From: Alistipes sp.
Lineage (GTDB): Bacteria; Bacteroidota; Bacteroidia; Bacteroidales; Rikenellaceae
Direction: 5' to 3'
DNA: 18,021 nucleotides
Assembly (NCBI GenBank): GCA_017560305.1
Contig: JAFYOF010000066.1
Coordinates: 1-18,021, forward strand
Shown: positions 7,418 to 14,131 of the stretch, piece after piece
Layout of the letters: each line of letters begins with the position of its first letter
How positions within the stretch are numbered: position 1 is the first letter of the stretch
The notes under the pieces: model-generated
Database searches by the model: none
Seen by the model: the letters and a program-made list of their open reading frames with translations, nothing else
What the model was told of the DNA's origin: nothing
Program-made: the position numbers and the translations under genes

Positions 7418-8004
7418 TGAAGTACTTAATCATTGCTCCTACCGAGAGAGAGTATCGCAACATCACTCGCGCTCTTGAGAAGAGAACCACCGAGAACCAG
7501 TATCTTGTGACCCGTTGTGGCGTGGGTAAGGCTTTGGCGGCGGCAAATACGGCGCTTGCCATTGCGCAGCTCAACGGCGAACTCAACCGCGTGGCAGTTA
7601 TCGGCTATGCCGCTTCGACTCTGGGTCGCAAGCGTGGCGAGTTGGTAGCCCCTCGTGTGGCTCGCTACCACGATTGCCGCATCCCTGGCGACTTCGTTCC
7701 CGAACTCACAGACCCACACCCTCTGCTTGGTCACGATGACGCGGTGGTGTGGACTGGCGATTCGTTTGTTGATGGCGAGATTATTGCCGATGTGAAAGCA
7801 AAGTATGGCTTGAAGTCGGGTCTTTTCGATATGGAGGCTACGGCGGTGTGTCAGGCGGCGGAGTTGTTCGACCTGCCCGTGGTGGTTATCAAGATGGTGT
7901 CGGATGTTCCCGAGGAGGGCGACAACGAGCACTCTTACGACGAGTTCGTGGACTCTCACTCCGACTTTAATGTCTTTATCGATTACCTCGAGACCTTGAA
8001 ATAG
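7417..8004 (+). CDS. 5'-methylthioadenosine/S-adenosylhomocysteine nucleosidase-like protein, 195 aa
   Basis: Predicted to hydrolyse S-adenosylhomocysteine (and methylthioadenosine) to adenine and the ribosyl product, supplying LuxS. The PNP/UDP-phosphorylase fold is recognisable from the N-terminal strand with the acidic residue Glu10 (IAPTEREY), the ARYHD motif (82-86), GDSFV (115-119), the substrate-binding FDMEATAVCQAA with Glu140, and Asp163 in KMVSDVPEEGD as catalytic acid. I set the start at ATG 7417, which shares one base with the luxS stop (TAATG) and begins MKYLIIAPTE. An in-frame TTG at 7405 inside luxS is less plausible. At 195 residues it is shorter than the usual 230 or so. The expected TG-x-AGG glycine motif reads VIGYAAS here. 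Futalosine hydrolase is the main alternative, but the luxS coupling favours the methyl cycle. Confidence 0.85.
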   Translation: MKYLIIAPTEREYRNITRALEKRTTENQYLVTRCGVGKALAAANTALAIAQLNGELNRVAVIGYAASTLGRKRGELVAPRVARYHDCRIPGDFVPELTDPHPLLGHDDAVVWTGDSFVDGEIIADVKAKYGLKSGLFDMEATAVCQAAELFDLPVVVIKMVSDVPEEGDNEHSYDEFVDSHSDFNVFIDYLETLK

Positions 8005-8013
8005 TTCGTTTGA

Positions 8014-8796
8014 ATGTCACCTGAAATTGCATACGGCTTGCTGCTTCCGTTCCTTGGAACGGCATTGGGTGCGTCGATGGTCTTTCTGCTGCGTGGCGAG
8101 ATGTCGTCGTGGTTGCAGAAACTGTTGCTCGGCTTTGCGTCGGGCGTGATGATTGCCGCCTCGGTGTGGTCGCTGCTCATACCTTCGATAAATATGTCTG
8201 CAGAGTTGGGCGTTGTGGAGTGGTTGCCAGCGGTGGTGGGCTTTCTGGGCGGTATGTTCTCGTTGCTCATCTTCGACAGCGTTGTGCCGCACCAGCACCT
8301 TGATTCTGAAGAGCCCGAGGGTGTCAAGTCGGGACTTGGCAGGTCGGCGATGCTTGTTATGGCGGTGACGCTGCACAACATTCCCGAGGGTATGGCGGTG
8401 GGCGTCGTGCTGGCGGGTGCGTTGAGCGAGAGTGCGGGTATCACACTGGCGGGTGCGCTTGCCTTGTCGGTGGGTATCGCCATTCAGAACTTCCCCGAGG
8501 GCGCTATTGTCTCGATGCCTCTCAAGCAGAGTCTGCGCAGTAAGTGGAAGGCGTTTGCCTATGGTGCGGGCTCGGGTATTGTTGAGCCGATTGCGGGACT
8601 TTTGACTGTGTTGATGATTGATGTGATGCAGCCCATCTTGCCCTATCTGTTGGCATTTGCTGCTGGCGCGATGGTCTATGTGGTGGTCGAGGAGTTGATA
8701 CCCGAATCGCAGAGCGGTCATCACTCGAATATAGCAACAATAGGAGTTGCACTCGGTTTCGCCCTTATGATGGTTTTGGACATCGCATTAGGATAG
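8014..8796 (+). CDS. ZIP-family divalent metal transporter, 260 aa
   Basis: Inner-membrane permease likely importing zinc or iron (ZupT/GufA-like). About eight hydrophobic segments are visible, beginning at residues 5-26, 36-57 and 70-88. TM4 carries H121-N-I-P-E-G (TLHNIPEGMAVG) and TM5 carries Q158-N-F-P-E-G, the paired metal-binding motifs of the family. The C-terminal half has VVVEELIPES (about 223-232). The cytoplasmic loop between TM3 and TM4 is short, with only a minor His cluster (PHQH 92-95). The QN in TM5 instead of HN is a usual bacterial variant. It begins 9 nt after the nucleosidase stop, so it is probably cotranscribed, and it ends at a palindromic terminator. LuxS and a putative Fe-S protein in the same cluster are metal-dependent, but a functional link is inference. 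Confidence 0.92.
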   Translation: MSPEIAYGLLLPFLGTALGASMVFLLRGEMSSWLQKLLLGFASGVMIAASVWSLLIPSINMSAELGVVEWLPAVVGFLGGMFSLLIFDSVVPHQHLDSEEPEGVKSGLGRSAMLVMAVTLHNIPEGMAVGVVLAGALSESAGITLAGALALSVGIAIQNFPEGAIVSMPLKQSLRSKWKAFAYGAGSGIVEPIAGLLTVLMIDVMQPILPYLLAFAAGAMVYVVVEELIPESQSGHHSNIATIGVALGFALMMVLDIALG

Positions 8797-8799
8797 AAA

Positions 8800-8825
8800 A
8801 ATAGGTTGCCAATTGGCAACCTATT
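8800..8825. terminator. Bidirectional terminator between convergent genes (perfect 26-nt palindrome)
   Basis: The 26 bases are a perfect inverted repeat, giving 11 stem pairs (AATAGGTTGCC with GGCAACCTATT) and an AATT loop. A-rich sequence precedes it and CTTTTTAT follows, so it can act on both strands. It separates the plus-strand ZIP gene, whose stop is at 8796, from the minus-strand PH-like gene ending at 8830. Confidence 0.9.
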
Positions 8826-8829
8826 CTTT

Positions 8830-9381
8830 TTATATCGCTTCTTGAACTTCCTCCTTCTCGGCCTCCTTGTCCTGCTCCTCGCAAAGCGCCTTGGCTTGCA
8901 GGATGGTGTTTATCAGGTTATCAGCCTCGCGGCACGAAACGATGGTGCGTGAGTCGTAGATGTCGGTAATCTCCACAAAGTTATCCCACTCCGAGGCGTA
9001 GATTGTCACAATCTCAAACTGCTTCAAATCCAGATACTTGCCATAGTATCCGAAGAATCCCGCAGCGCCAAACAATCGTATCACCCAGCGCATCTCCCTT
9101 GGCTCCATCTTGCGCATCGAAGCAATCTCGCGCACATCAAACTCGGTGATGTCGCAGACGCACTGTATCTCCACTCGGTCGCCAAGCAGCACTATGCGGC
9201 GGGGGATGGAGAGCACCATCAGTCCCACCAGAGCGGCCATAAACGACAGAAACCACGCCGAGAAGAAACCACCCGTGTAGAGCAGGTATAATGCTCCCGC
9301 GATGAGCAGCACGCCGATGAGCGTGAATGCCGTTGAGAGTTTTGTTCGGCGGTTGAAATTATAACTAAAGCTGCGTATCAT
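8830..9381 (-). CDS. Two-helix membrane protein with PH-like domain, 183 aa
   Basis: Hypothetical inner-membrane protein. Two hydrophobic segments (about residues 16-37 and 41-60) are joined by a short Gly/Phe turn. A soluble domain follows, beginning PRRIVLLGDRVEIQCVCDITEFDVREIASMRKME. The strand pattern and position after a TM pair resemble small bacterial PH domains, but this is fold-level recognition, not a named function. The C-terminal 25 residues are a charged Glu/Lys stretch, possibly helical. I start it at ATG 9381, inside the last codons of ispD and directly preceded by AGGAGA, one of the few Shine-Dalgarno-like sequences in the window. An upstream TTG at 9396 is possible. It overlaps ispD by 17 nt, so it is translationally coupled as the last gene of its operon. 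Confidence 0.75.
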   Translation of the reverse strand: MIRSFSYNFNRRTKLSTAFTLIGVLLIAGALYLLYTGGFFSAWFLSFMAALVGLMVLSIPRRIVLLGDRVEIQCVCDITEFDVREIASMRKMEPREMRWVIRLFGAAGFFGYYGKYLDLKQFEIVTIYASEWDNFVEITDIYDSRTIVSCREADNLINTILQAKALCEEQDKEAEKEEVQEAI

Positions 9382-10054
9382 TCTCCTGAGAGGCAATTAT
9401 AGCCTCGGCAATAGTGATGTCCGAAGGCGTTGTAATCTTGATGTTTTCGCGCTCACCCTCGATGAGCGTAATTGTGTGACCCGCAGCCTCCATCACCGAT
9501 GCGTCGTCGGTAAACGATGCCGAGAATGGCTGCTCGTAGGCCTTGCGCAGAGCCTCGGCAGAGAAGCATTGTGGGGTCTGTATCATTCGCAATTGCGAGC
9601 GGTCGATGATGCGTGAGCCCTCGCCCTCGACGATGCGGTAGGAGTCGGTGGGTGCAACGGCAGGGATGACTGCATCGTGCTCCTCGCACTCAAGCACCAG
9701 CTTGATGATGAGTTTCTTCGATACGAGTGGGCGCACACCATCGTGGATGGCGATGGTCTTGACCTCCTCGCCCAGAGCCTCGATGCCGTTCTTTACCGAG
9801 TGGAAACGCTCCGCTCCGCCCGTGGCAATCTTATGCTCGGCGATGTCGAAGCGGGCGGCTATGTTGCGCCACAACTCGATGTGCTCCGCTGGCAGCACCA
9901 CCACAATCTGCGCCGCAGGCAACGCCTCGCGCATACGGTTGATAGTTCTGCCCAGAATAGGCATATTGCCCAGCATCATAAACTGCTTTGGCAGCGCAGC
10001 ACCCATACGGCGTCCCGAGCCACCAGCCACAATCACTACTCCTGTCTTTGCCAT
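9365..10054 (-). CDS. ispD: 2-C-methyl-D-erythritol 4-phosphate cytidylyltransferase, 229 aa
   Basis: Third step of the MEP isoprenoid pathway: CTP plus MEP gives CDP-ME. The N-terminal nucleotide loop AGGSGRRMGAALPKQF contains the key Arg and Lys. HDGVRPLVS holds the metal-binding Asp, followed by PTDSYRI, RSQLRMIQTPQCF and TDDASVMEAAG, and the closing GERENIKITTPSDI. All core motifs of the family are present and the length is typical. Its start overlaps the upstream UPF0306 gene by 19 nt, and its end overlaps the PH-like gene by 17 nt. Isoprenoid supply feeds undecaprenyl phosphate for cell-wall synthesis, which fits its companion M23 peptidase gene. TarI/CDP-ribitol enzymes are related, but no ribitol genes are nearby. 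Confidence 0.95.
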   Translation of the reverse strand: MAKTGVVIVAGGSGRRMGAALPKQFMMLGNMPILGRTINRMREALPAAQIVVVLPAEHIELWRNIAARFDIAEHKIATGGAERFHSVKNGIEALGEEVKTIAIHDGVRPLVSKKLIIKLVLECEEHDAVIPAVAPTDSYRIVEGEGSRIIDRSQLRMIQTPQCFSAEALRKAYEQPFSASFTDDASVMEAAGHTITLIEGERENIKITTPSDITIAEAIIASQENDTQL

Positions 10055-10455
10055 ATCAGTTTCTTTCCAAATCCGAGTCTGTTATCTGTAAGTTTCATAA
10101 AGTCCGCCTCGATGCGCCACAGAGTAAGGTCGGCAACTGCGGCGTAGGGGAAACTCTTGATGTAAGCCATCTTGTCGCCCTCCTTGGCGGGCATCACCGT
10201 GCCCGTAATCTGCAGACCCTGTACCTTGCCTACGGTGCGTGTCTCAAGCACTACCGATGCCGCTACGCGTGGGTTGGCTGACATCATCTCGCCGTGGCGT
10301 GTGGTTGAGTCTGTGGTAAAGACAAAAGCCTGCTCATCAGCGCGGTAGGCGAAGAATGCGTTGCAGCAGTAGGGTGCGCCATCGGGGGTCGCTGTGGCGA
10401 GCGTCAGCACATGGTGCTCGCCGATGAATGCTGCTATCTTCTCTAAATTCTCCAT
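10036..10455 (-). CDS. UPF0306/YhbP-family split-barrel (pyridoxamine oxidase-like) protein, 139 aa
   Basis: Uncharacterised flavin-type split beta-barrel protein. It follows the YhbP pattern throughout: HHVLTLATATPDGAPYCCNAFFAYR at 14-38, VFTTDSTTRHGEMM with the TRHG signature, VGKVQGLQITG, SFPYAAV, and the characteristic C-terminus IEADFMKLTDNRLGFGKKLIWQR. FMN binding is likely from the fold, but no substrate is known. The start codon is 1 nt after the stop of the M23 gene (TAA-G-ATG), and the last 19 nt overlap ispD, so translation is probably coupled on both sides. It has no signal peptide. Its role in a cluster with a cell-wall peptidase and IspD is not evident from the sequence. Confidence 0.85.
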   Translation of the reverse strand: MENLEKIAAFIGEHHVLTLATATPDGAPYCCNAFFAYRADEQAFVFTTDSTTRHGEMMSANPRVAASVVLETRTVGKVQGLQITGTVMPAKEGDKMAYIKSFPYAAVADLTLWRIEADFMKLTDNRLGFGKKLIWQRQE

Positions 10456-10456
10456 C

Positions 10457-11794
10457 TTACTTCTTCTTTTTTGTCTGCTTCTCCTCTTGTGGCTCGGCCT
10501 CCTGCGCAGGGGTGCTCTCGCTCACCGCGGGTGCTATGGTGACGCTGTCAAGTTGAGTGACAATCATATCGGGTGTAGCCGTGCCGTTGAGCTCTGCAAT
10601 GATACGCTCACGAATATGCTCGAAGGCAGCTCTGTGCTCCTTCTTGATTGGCTCGGCAGGCTCTTGCGGAACCTTCAGAGGGTCGATGGCCACGCCATTT
10701 TTCCAGATGCGGTAGTCAAGGTGAGGACCGGTCGAGGTACCTGTGCTACCTACATAGCCAATCAGTTCGCCCTGTCTTACGCGTGAGCCCTGCTTGATGC
10801 CCTTGGCATAGCCCTTCAGGTGGAGATATCCAGTCATAAGATTGCCCGCGTGTTTGATTTTCAGCGTGTTTCCGCCTCCGCCACCCCAGCCTTTGAAGGT
10901 GACAACACCATCCGCCACGGCGTGTACTGGTGTGCCCGAAGGTGCGGCGTAGTCAACGCCCAGGTGAGGGCGATAGACGCGGTGCACGGGGTGAAGGCGT
11001 GCGCGCGAGAAGCGTGAACTGATGCGCGAGAACTTCAGAGGCGCTTTCAGCAACTGCTTGCGCAGCGAAGCACCATCCTGCTCCCAGTATTGTATCTTGT
11101 CATCCTGCTTGAATGGGATGGCGTAGATGTCCTTGCCAGCGTGGTTGAACTTCGCACCCCAGATGCGGCCAATGCCGACAAGGGTGGTGTCGATGAGTTT
11201 CTCATCGTAGATTACCGTGAAGTGGTCGCCCTTCTGGATGCCGAAGAAGTCGACAGTCCACTGGTAGATATCCTCAAGGTCGGCAGCCAGCGCATAGGGC
11301 AGGCTGTCGCGCATAATAGCGCCCCAGAGCGACGACTCGATGGTCGAAGAGCGCACCTGTCGGCGGATGGTTACATCCTTCTCGCCCTTGGTGATTGTGA
11401 GCGAGTCGTTCCTGAAGCCAAAGACAACATACTCCACAATATCCTTCTCGTAGACAAGGTAGTCGAGCTTGTCGCCTGCCACCGAGTCCTCGGCGATGAA
11501 TGCCGTGTAGCGGCGGTCGGCACGAATCTGCTTCAGGGGGAAGATATCCTTCGCAGCCTTGTCCAGCTTGTCGATTGTAGAGCCCGAAACGCCATATTTC
11601 GAGAGAATCTGACCCATAGTCTCGCCCTTGCCGACCGAGTCGGTAAGGAGTTTGTAGTCGTCGGCTACGATGCCGAAAAGTATTGTTGGTTGCTTCTCGA
11701 CCTCCTCGGTGGGTGTGATCTGAGAGCCGCCCCTGCACGCGGTGAGGGCGATAAAAAGCGATAGCGCAAGTGTGGTAAAAATTATTCTTTTCAT
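10457..11794 (-). CDS. M23-family metallopeptidase lipoprotein, 445 aa
   Basis: Predicted periplasmic peptidoglycan endopeptidase anchored as a lipoprotein. MKRIIFTTLALSLFIALTAC is a lipoprotein signal with the lipobox LTAC (Cys20). Residues about 52-100 (VGKGETMGQILSKYGVS) form a LysM/OapA-like domain, and a middle beta region spans 110-260. The M23 domain has H277-LGV-D281, YLHL with His325, and GPHLDYRIW with His358. The usual second His of HxH is Asp360, so the third zinc ligand would be Asp. The tail (about 380-445) is low-complexity Glu/Pro/Lys. I chose ATG 11794; an upstream extension would overlap lpxK and lacks the signal. It is first in a four-gene cluster. A possible -7 box TATTTTTG (11809-11802) lies so close that the mRNA would be nearly leaderless. 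Confidence 0.92.
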   Translation of the reverse strand: MKRIIFTTLALSLFIALTACRGGSQITPTEEVEKQPTILFGIVADDYKLLTDSVGKGETMGQILSKYGVSGSTIDKLDKAAKDIFPLKQIRADRRYTAFIAEDSVAGDKLDYLVYEKDIVEYVVFGFRNDSLTITKGEKDVTIRRQVRSSTIESSLWGAIMRDSLPYALAADLEDIYQWTVDFFGIQKGDHFTVIYDEKLIDTTLVGIGRIWGAKFNHAGKDIYAIPFKQDDKIQYWEQDGASLRKQLLKAPLKFSRISSRFSRARLHPVHRVYRPHLGVDYAAPSGTPVHAVADGVVTFKGWGGGGGNTLKIKHAGNLMTGYLHLKGYAKGIKQGSRVRQGELIGYVGSTGTSTGPHLDYRIWKNGVAIDPLKVPQEPAEPIKKEHRAAFEHIRERIIAELNGTATPDMIVTQLDSVTIAPAVSESTPAQEAEPQEEKQTKKKK

Positions 11795-11881
11795 AGTCAC
11801 GCAAAAATACGCAAAATATCCCACAATTTGGAATCCTGGCAAGTTAAATGATGTGAAATAATTAAAAAAACGGCTAAATGG

Positions 11882-11912
11882 TTGTTTCCTAAATAATAAA
11901 TGGTTATCTTTG
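11882..11912 (+). promoter_or_regulatory. Promoter of the lpxK-ssb unit
   Basis: TATCTTTG (11905-11912) is a perfect TAnnTTTG -7 box, and TTG (11882-11884) is 20 nt upstream. The leader of about 60 nt to the lpxK ATG contains two small inverted repeats, CGCAA/TTGCG (11930-11945) and GGCAA/TTGCC (11960-11970), of unknown relevance. Confidence 0.65.
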
Positions 11913-11978
11913 ACCAAATTGTATAGGTGCGCAATCGCGGTTGCGAGGTGGCATATAAAGGCAATTTGCCCTGATGAT

Positions 11979-13046
11979 ATGAAGTTAATACTCAAATTGA
12001 TATCGTATATATACCGAATGGTGATCTCCATTCGCCATTGGTTGTTCGATTCTGGTATCCTGAAGAGCCATTCGTTCAAGACACCAGTCATCTGTGTGGG
12101 TAACATTACCGTGGGCGGTACGGGCAAGACACCGACTGCCGAGATGATTATCGAGAGTATGACCCCTTACTACCGTGTGGCACTCCTCTCGCGTGGCTAC
12201 GGACGCCGCACGAAGGGTTATATGGAGGTGAAGGCGACCTCATCCTATCGTGATGTGGGTGATGAGCCGTTGCAGATAAAACTCAAGTACCCGGAGACTT
12301 TGGTTGTGGTGTGCGAGAAGAGAGTGGATGCCATCCGCAGAATCGAGGCGGAGCACCCCGAGATTAACCTCATCGTGATGGATGATGGCTTCCAGCACCG
12401 CTATGTAGACCCTCGCATCAATGTGATTATCATTGACTCTACGCGTTCAATCTTCGAGGATGACTTCCTGCCTGCGGGCTCGTTGCGTGATAAGGTGGAG
12501 GCTTTGGATAGAGCACATTATTTCATTGTGACGAAGTGCCCGCTCGGTATGTCACCGCTCGACCAGCGCATCTGGCGCAAGGGGTTGTTGAATTACGCTT
12601 ATCAGCGCATCTACTTCACGCAGGTAGTGCCTACCGATGCGGTGTCGCCATTCTTCCCCGAGAGTACGCTGGAGAAGGGCTCGGAGGTGATTGTGATGTC
12701 GGGTATCGGTAATCCGAGAGCCTTTGTCAAGGGCGTGAAGCGAGAGTATAAGGTTGAGGCGAAGATGATTCTGCCCGACCATCACATCTATACGGTCAGC
12801 GACCTGAATCGTCTGGTGGAGTTGTTTGCAAAGTATCCAAATGCCAAGTTGCTGACAACCGAGAAGGATGCCGTGAAGTTGCGCCGCAGTAAGAAGGTGC
12901 CGGCGATTGTGCGCGAGAGGATGTTCTATCAGCCTTTGAAGATTGAGTTCCTCGAGGGCTCAGATCCCGATTTCTTCAGCACCCTGAAGGATGATTTGGA
13001 TGGAAAGATTCATCTCGGCGACTTGAAAATTGATGGTGAAGAGTAA
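11979..13046 (+). CDS. lpxK: Tetraacyldisaccharide 4'-kinase, 355 aa
   Basis: Inner-membrane-associated kinase that phosphorylates the 4' position of the lipid A disaccharide to give lipid IVA, showing a lipopolysaccharide-bearing outer membrane. The P-loop GNITVGGTGKTP (41-52) follows the first hydrophobic/amphipathic helix (about 1-20). SRGYGRR, VGDEPLQ and MDDGFQHR (134-141, with the catalytic acidic region) are family signatures, as is the C-terminal LTTEKDAVKL. The length is normal. I start at ATG 11979, where the usual short N-terminal helix begins; in-frame codons up to 11910 overlap the -7 element and are not coding. ssb follows 18 nt downstream. The gene is divergent from the M23 lipoprotein operon. 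Confidence 0.95.
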   Translation: MKLILKLISYIYRMVISIRHWLFDSGILKSHSFKTPVICVGNITVGGTGKTPTAEMIIESMTPYYRVALLSRGYGRRTKGYMEVKATSSYRDVGDEPLQIKLKYPETLVVVCEKRVDAIRRIEAEHPEINLIVMDDGFQHRYVDPRINVIIIDSTRSIFEDDFLPAGSLRDKVEALDRAHYFIVTKCPLGMSPLDQRIWRKGLLNYAYQRIYFTQVVPTDAVSPFFPESTLEKGSEVIVMSGIGNPRAFVKGVKREYKVEAKMILPDHHIYTVSDLNRLVELFAKYPNAKLLTTEKDAVKLRRSKKVPAIVRERMFYQPLKIEFLEGSDPDFFSTLKDDLDGKIHLGDLKIDGEE

Positions 13047-13064
13047 ATTAAAAAAGAGTTAGAT

Positions 13065-13538
13065 ATGATTAACAAGGTAATTTTAGTAGGTAATGTAGGT
13101 ATCGACCCCGAGGTGCGCACCACCGAGTCGGGTGTTAAGGTTGCGCGCGTGCGTCTGGCTACATCGGAGCGTTATGTGGACAAGCAGAGCGGCGAGCGCA
13201 AGGAGCTCACAGAGTGGCACACAATCACCCTTTGGCGTGGTTTGGCGGATATTGTTGACCGCTATGTTCACAAGGGCTCACAGCTCTATATTGAGGGTCG
13301 CCTCCGCACACGCGAGTGGGTTGACAAGGATCAGGTAAAGCGCTATACAACAGAGATTTTGGCTGATAATATGCAGCTTTTGGGTAGCCGTGGCGACAAC
13401 AGCAATGCAGCGGCATCAGCTCCAGCGGCAGCACCTGCTGCTCCAGCATATCAGCAGCCAGCGCAGTCATATCAGGCACCAGCCGCACCTGCTGCTATCC
13501 CTACGCCACAGGAGGATCCAGATGACCTTCCATTTTAG
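13065..13538 (+). CDS. ssb: Single-stranded DNA-binding protein, 157 aa
   Basis: Binds and protects single-stranded DNA during replication, recombination and repair, as a homotetramer. Residues 1-107 form the OB-fold, starting MINKVILVGNVGIDPEVR with SGVKVARVRLATSERY, the WHTITLW strand, KGSQLYIEGRLRTREW and the closing TTEILADNMQLL. Residues 112-148 are a disordered Ala/Pro/Gln-rich linker (two QxPAQSYQAP-like stretches). The last residues EDPDDLPF give the acidic tip that docks partner proteins. It is separated from lpxK by 18 nt without an obvious promoter, and a strong terminator lies about 60 nt downstream, so it is the last gene of the unit. Confidence 0.97.
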   Translation: MINKVILVGNVGIDPEVRTTESGVKVARVRLATSERYVDKQSGERKELTEWHTITLWRGLADIVDRYVHKGSQLYIEGRLRTREWVDKDQVKRYTTEILADNMQLLGSRGDNSNAAASAPAAAPAAPAYQQPAQSYQAPAAPAAIPTPQEDPDDLPF

Positions 13539-13599
13539 TGGCCTAATGCGCTAAGGGGGGGCTTTGGATGTAAACCCTTTTGCGTAATAAAAGCAAAAA

Positions 13600-13627
13600 A
13601 AAAGTCGCTGCCCACGCAGCGACTTTT
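13600..13627. terminator. Bidirectional terminator between ssb and dCMP deaminase
   Basis: Perfect 12-bp stem (AAAAGTCGCTGC and GCAGCGACTTTT) with the loop CCAC. It is preceded by a run of A and followed by TTTTCTGTTT, so a U-tract exists on either strand. It lies between convergent genes ending at 13538 (plus) and 13655 (minus). A run of seven G (13555-13561) lies upstream and is not explained. Confidence 0.92.
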
Positions 13628-13654
13628 CTGTTTAATATAATAAGGTATAATCTC

Positions 13655-14089
13655 CTACTCCTCCTCGCGCTTGACGCACTCGATGCCGACGCGTTTCAGG
13701 AGGTTAAGACCATCCTCCGAACGGTAGTCGTCGAGATATACCACTCGCTTGATGCCCGCTTGGATAATCAACTTTGAACACTCGATGCAAGGCGCAGCGG
13801 TGATGTAGAGCGTTGCTCCATCGCAGTTGTTTGCGCTCTTGGCAACCTTTGTGATTGCATTCGCCTCGGCGTGCAGTACATAAGGCTTTGTCTTGCCCGT
13901 AACCTCATCCTCGCAGATGTTCTCAAAGCCCGATGGCGTACCGTTGTAACCATCCGAGATAATCATCTTATCCTTCACAATCAGCGCACCCACCTGACGG
14001 CGTACGCAGTATGAGTTCTCTGCCCAGATGCGCGCCATACGCAGGTAGCGCGAGTCCAATTGTCGAAGTTTCTCCTCCTCGTATCCCAT
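13655..14089 (-). CDS. dCMP deaminase (ComEB-like zinc deaminase), 144 aa
   Basis: Zinc-dependent deaminase predicted to convert dCMP to dUMP for thymidylate synthesis. The zinc site is H73-A-E75 (VLHAEANAI) with Cys101 and Cys104 in TAAPCIECSKLI, giving the HAE...PCxxC arrangement. GYNGTPSGF (47-55) and the KTKPYVLHAE lead-in are characteristic of dCMP deaminases/ComEB rather than of cytidine or tRNA adenosine deaminases. The length is typical. It lies 42 nt downstream of secA, with a GC-rich hairpin between, so it may be read partly from the secA transcript. The C-terminus is a short acidic stretch (KREEE). Allosteric dCTP regulation occurs in relatives but cannot be seen here. Confidence 0.92.
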   Translation of the reverse strand: MGYEEEKLRQLDSRYLRMARIWAENSYCVRRQVGALIVKDKMIISDGYNGTPSGFENICEDEVTGKTKPYVLHAEANAITKVAKSANNCDGATLYITAAPCIECSKLIIQAGIKRVVYLDDYRSEDGLNLLKRVGIECVKREEE

Positions 14090-14105
14090 TTTCAGAGAGT
14101 TTTAA

Positions 14106-14125
14106 GGGCGGAGCGAACCCCGCCC
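14106..14125 (-). terminator. GC-rich hairpin after secA
   Basis: On the minus strand GGGCGG (14125-14120) pairs with CCGCCC (14111-14106) across an 8-nt loop, 6 nt after the secA stop. It is followed by TTAAAACT, a weak U-tract, so termination may be partial and allow some readthrough into the dCMP deaminase gene. Confidence 0.55.
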
Positions 14126-14131
14126 ATATTA

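Noticed and set aside
8017..8724. 235-codon open frame on the minus strand opposite the ZIP gene
   Set aside because: Its composition is a mirror of the ZIP coding sequence (very rich in His, Arg and Gln), it has no domain, and the plus-strand ZIP gene is certain.
11090..11764. 224-codon plus-strand frame within the M23 gene
   Set aside because: Antisense shadow of a clearly identified gene; no recognisable family and no promoter or start context.
11795..12127. Upstream extension of the M23 frame by 111 codons
   Set aside because: It would run through the lpxK promoter and the start of lpxK on the other strand and would bury the lipoprotein signal peptide. The ATG at 11794 gives a textbook lipobox start.
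13553..13581. G7 run with AAGGG...CCCTT as a hairpin or G-rich element after ssb
   Set aside because: Only five pairs across a loop of over 15 nt, and a much better terminator lies 20 nt downstream; G-quadruplex needs more G tracts than are present.
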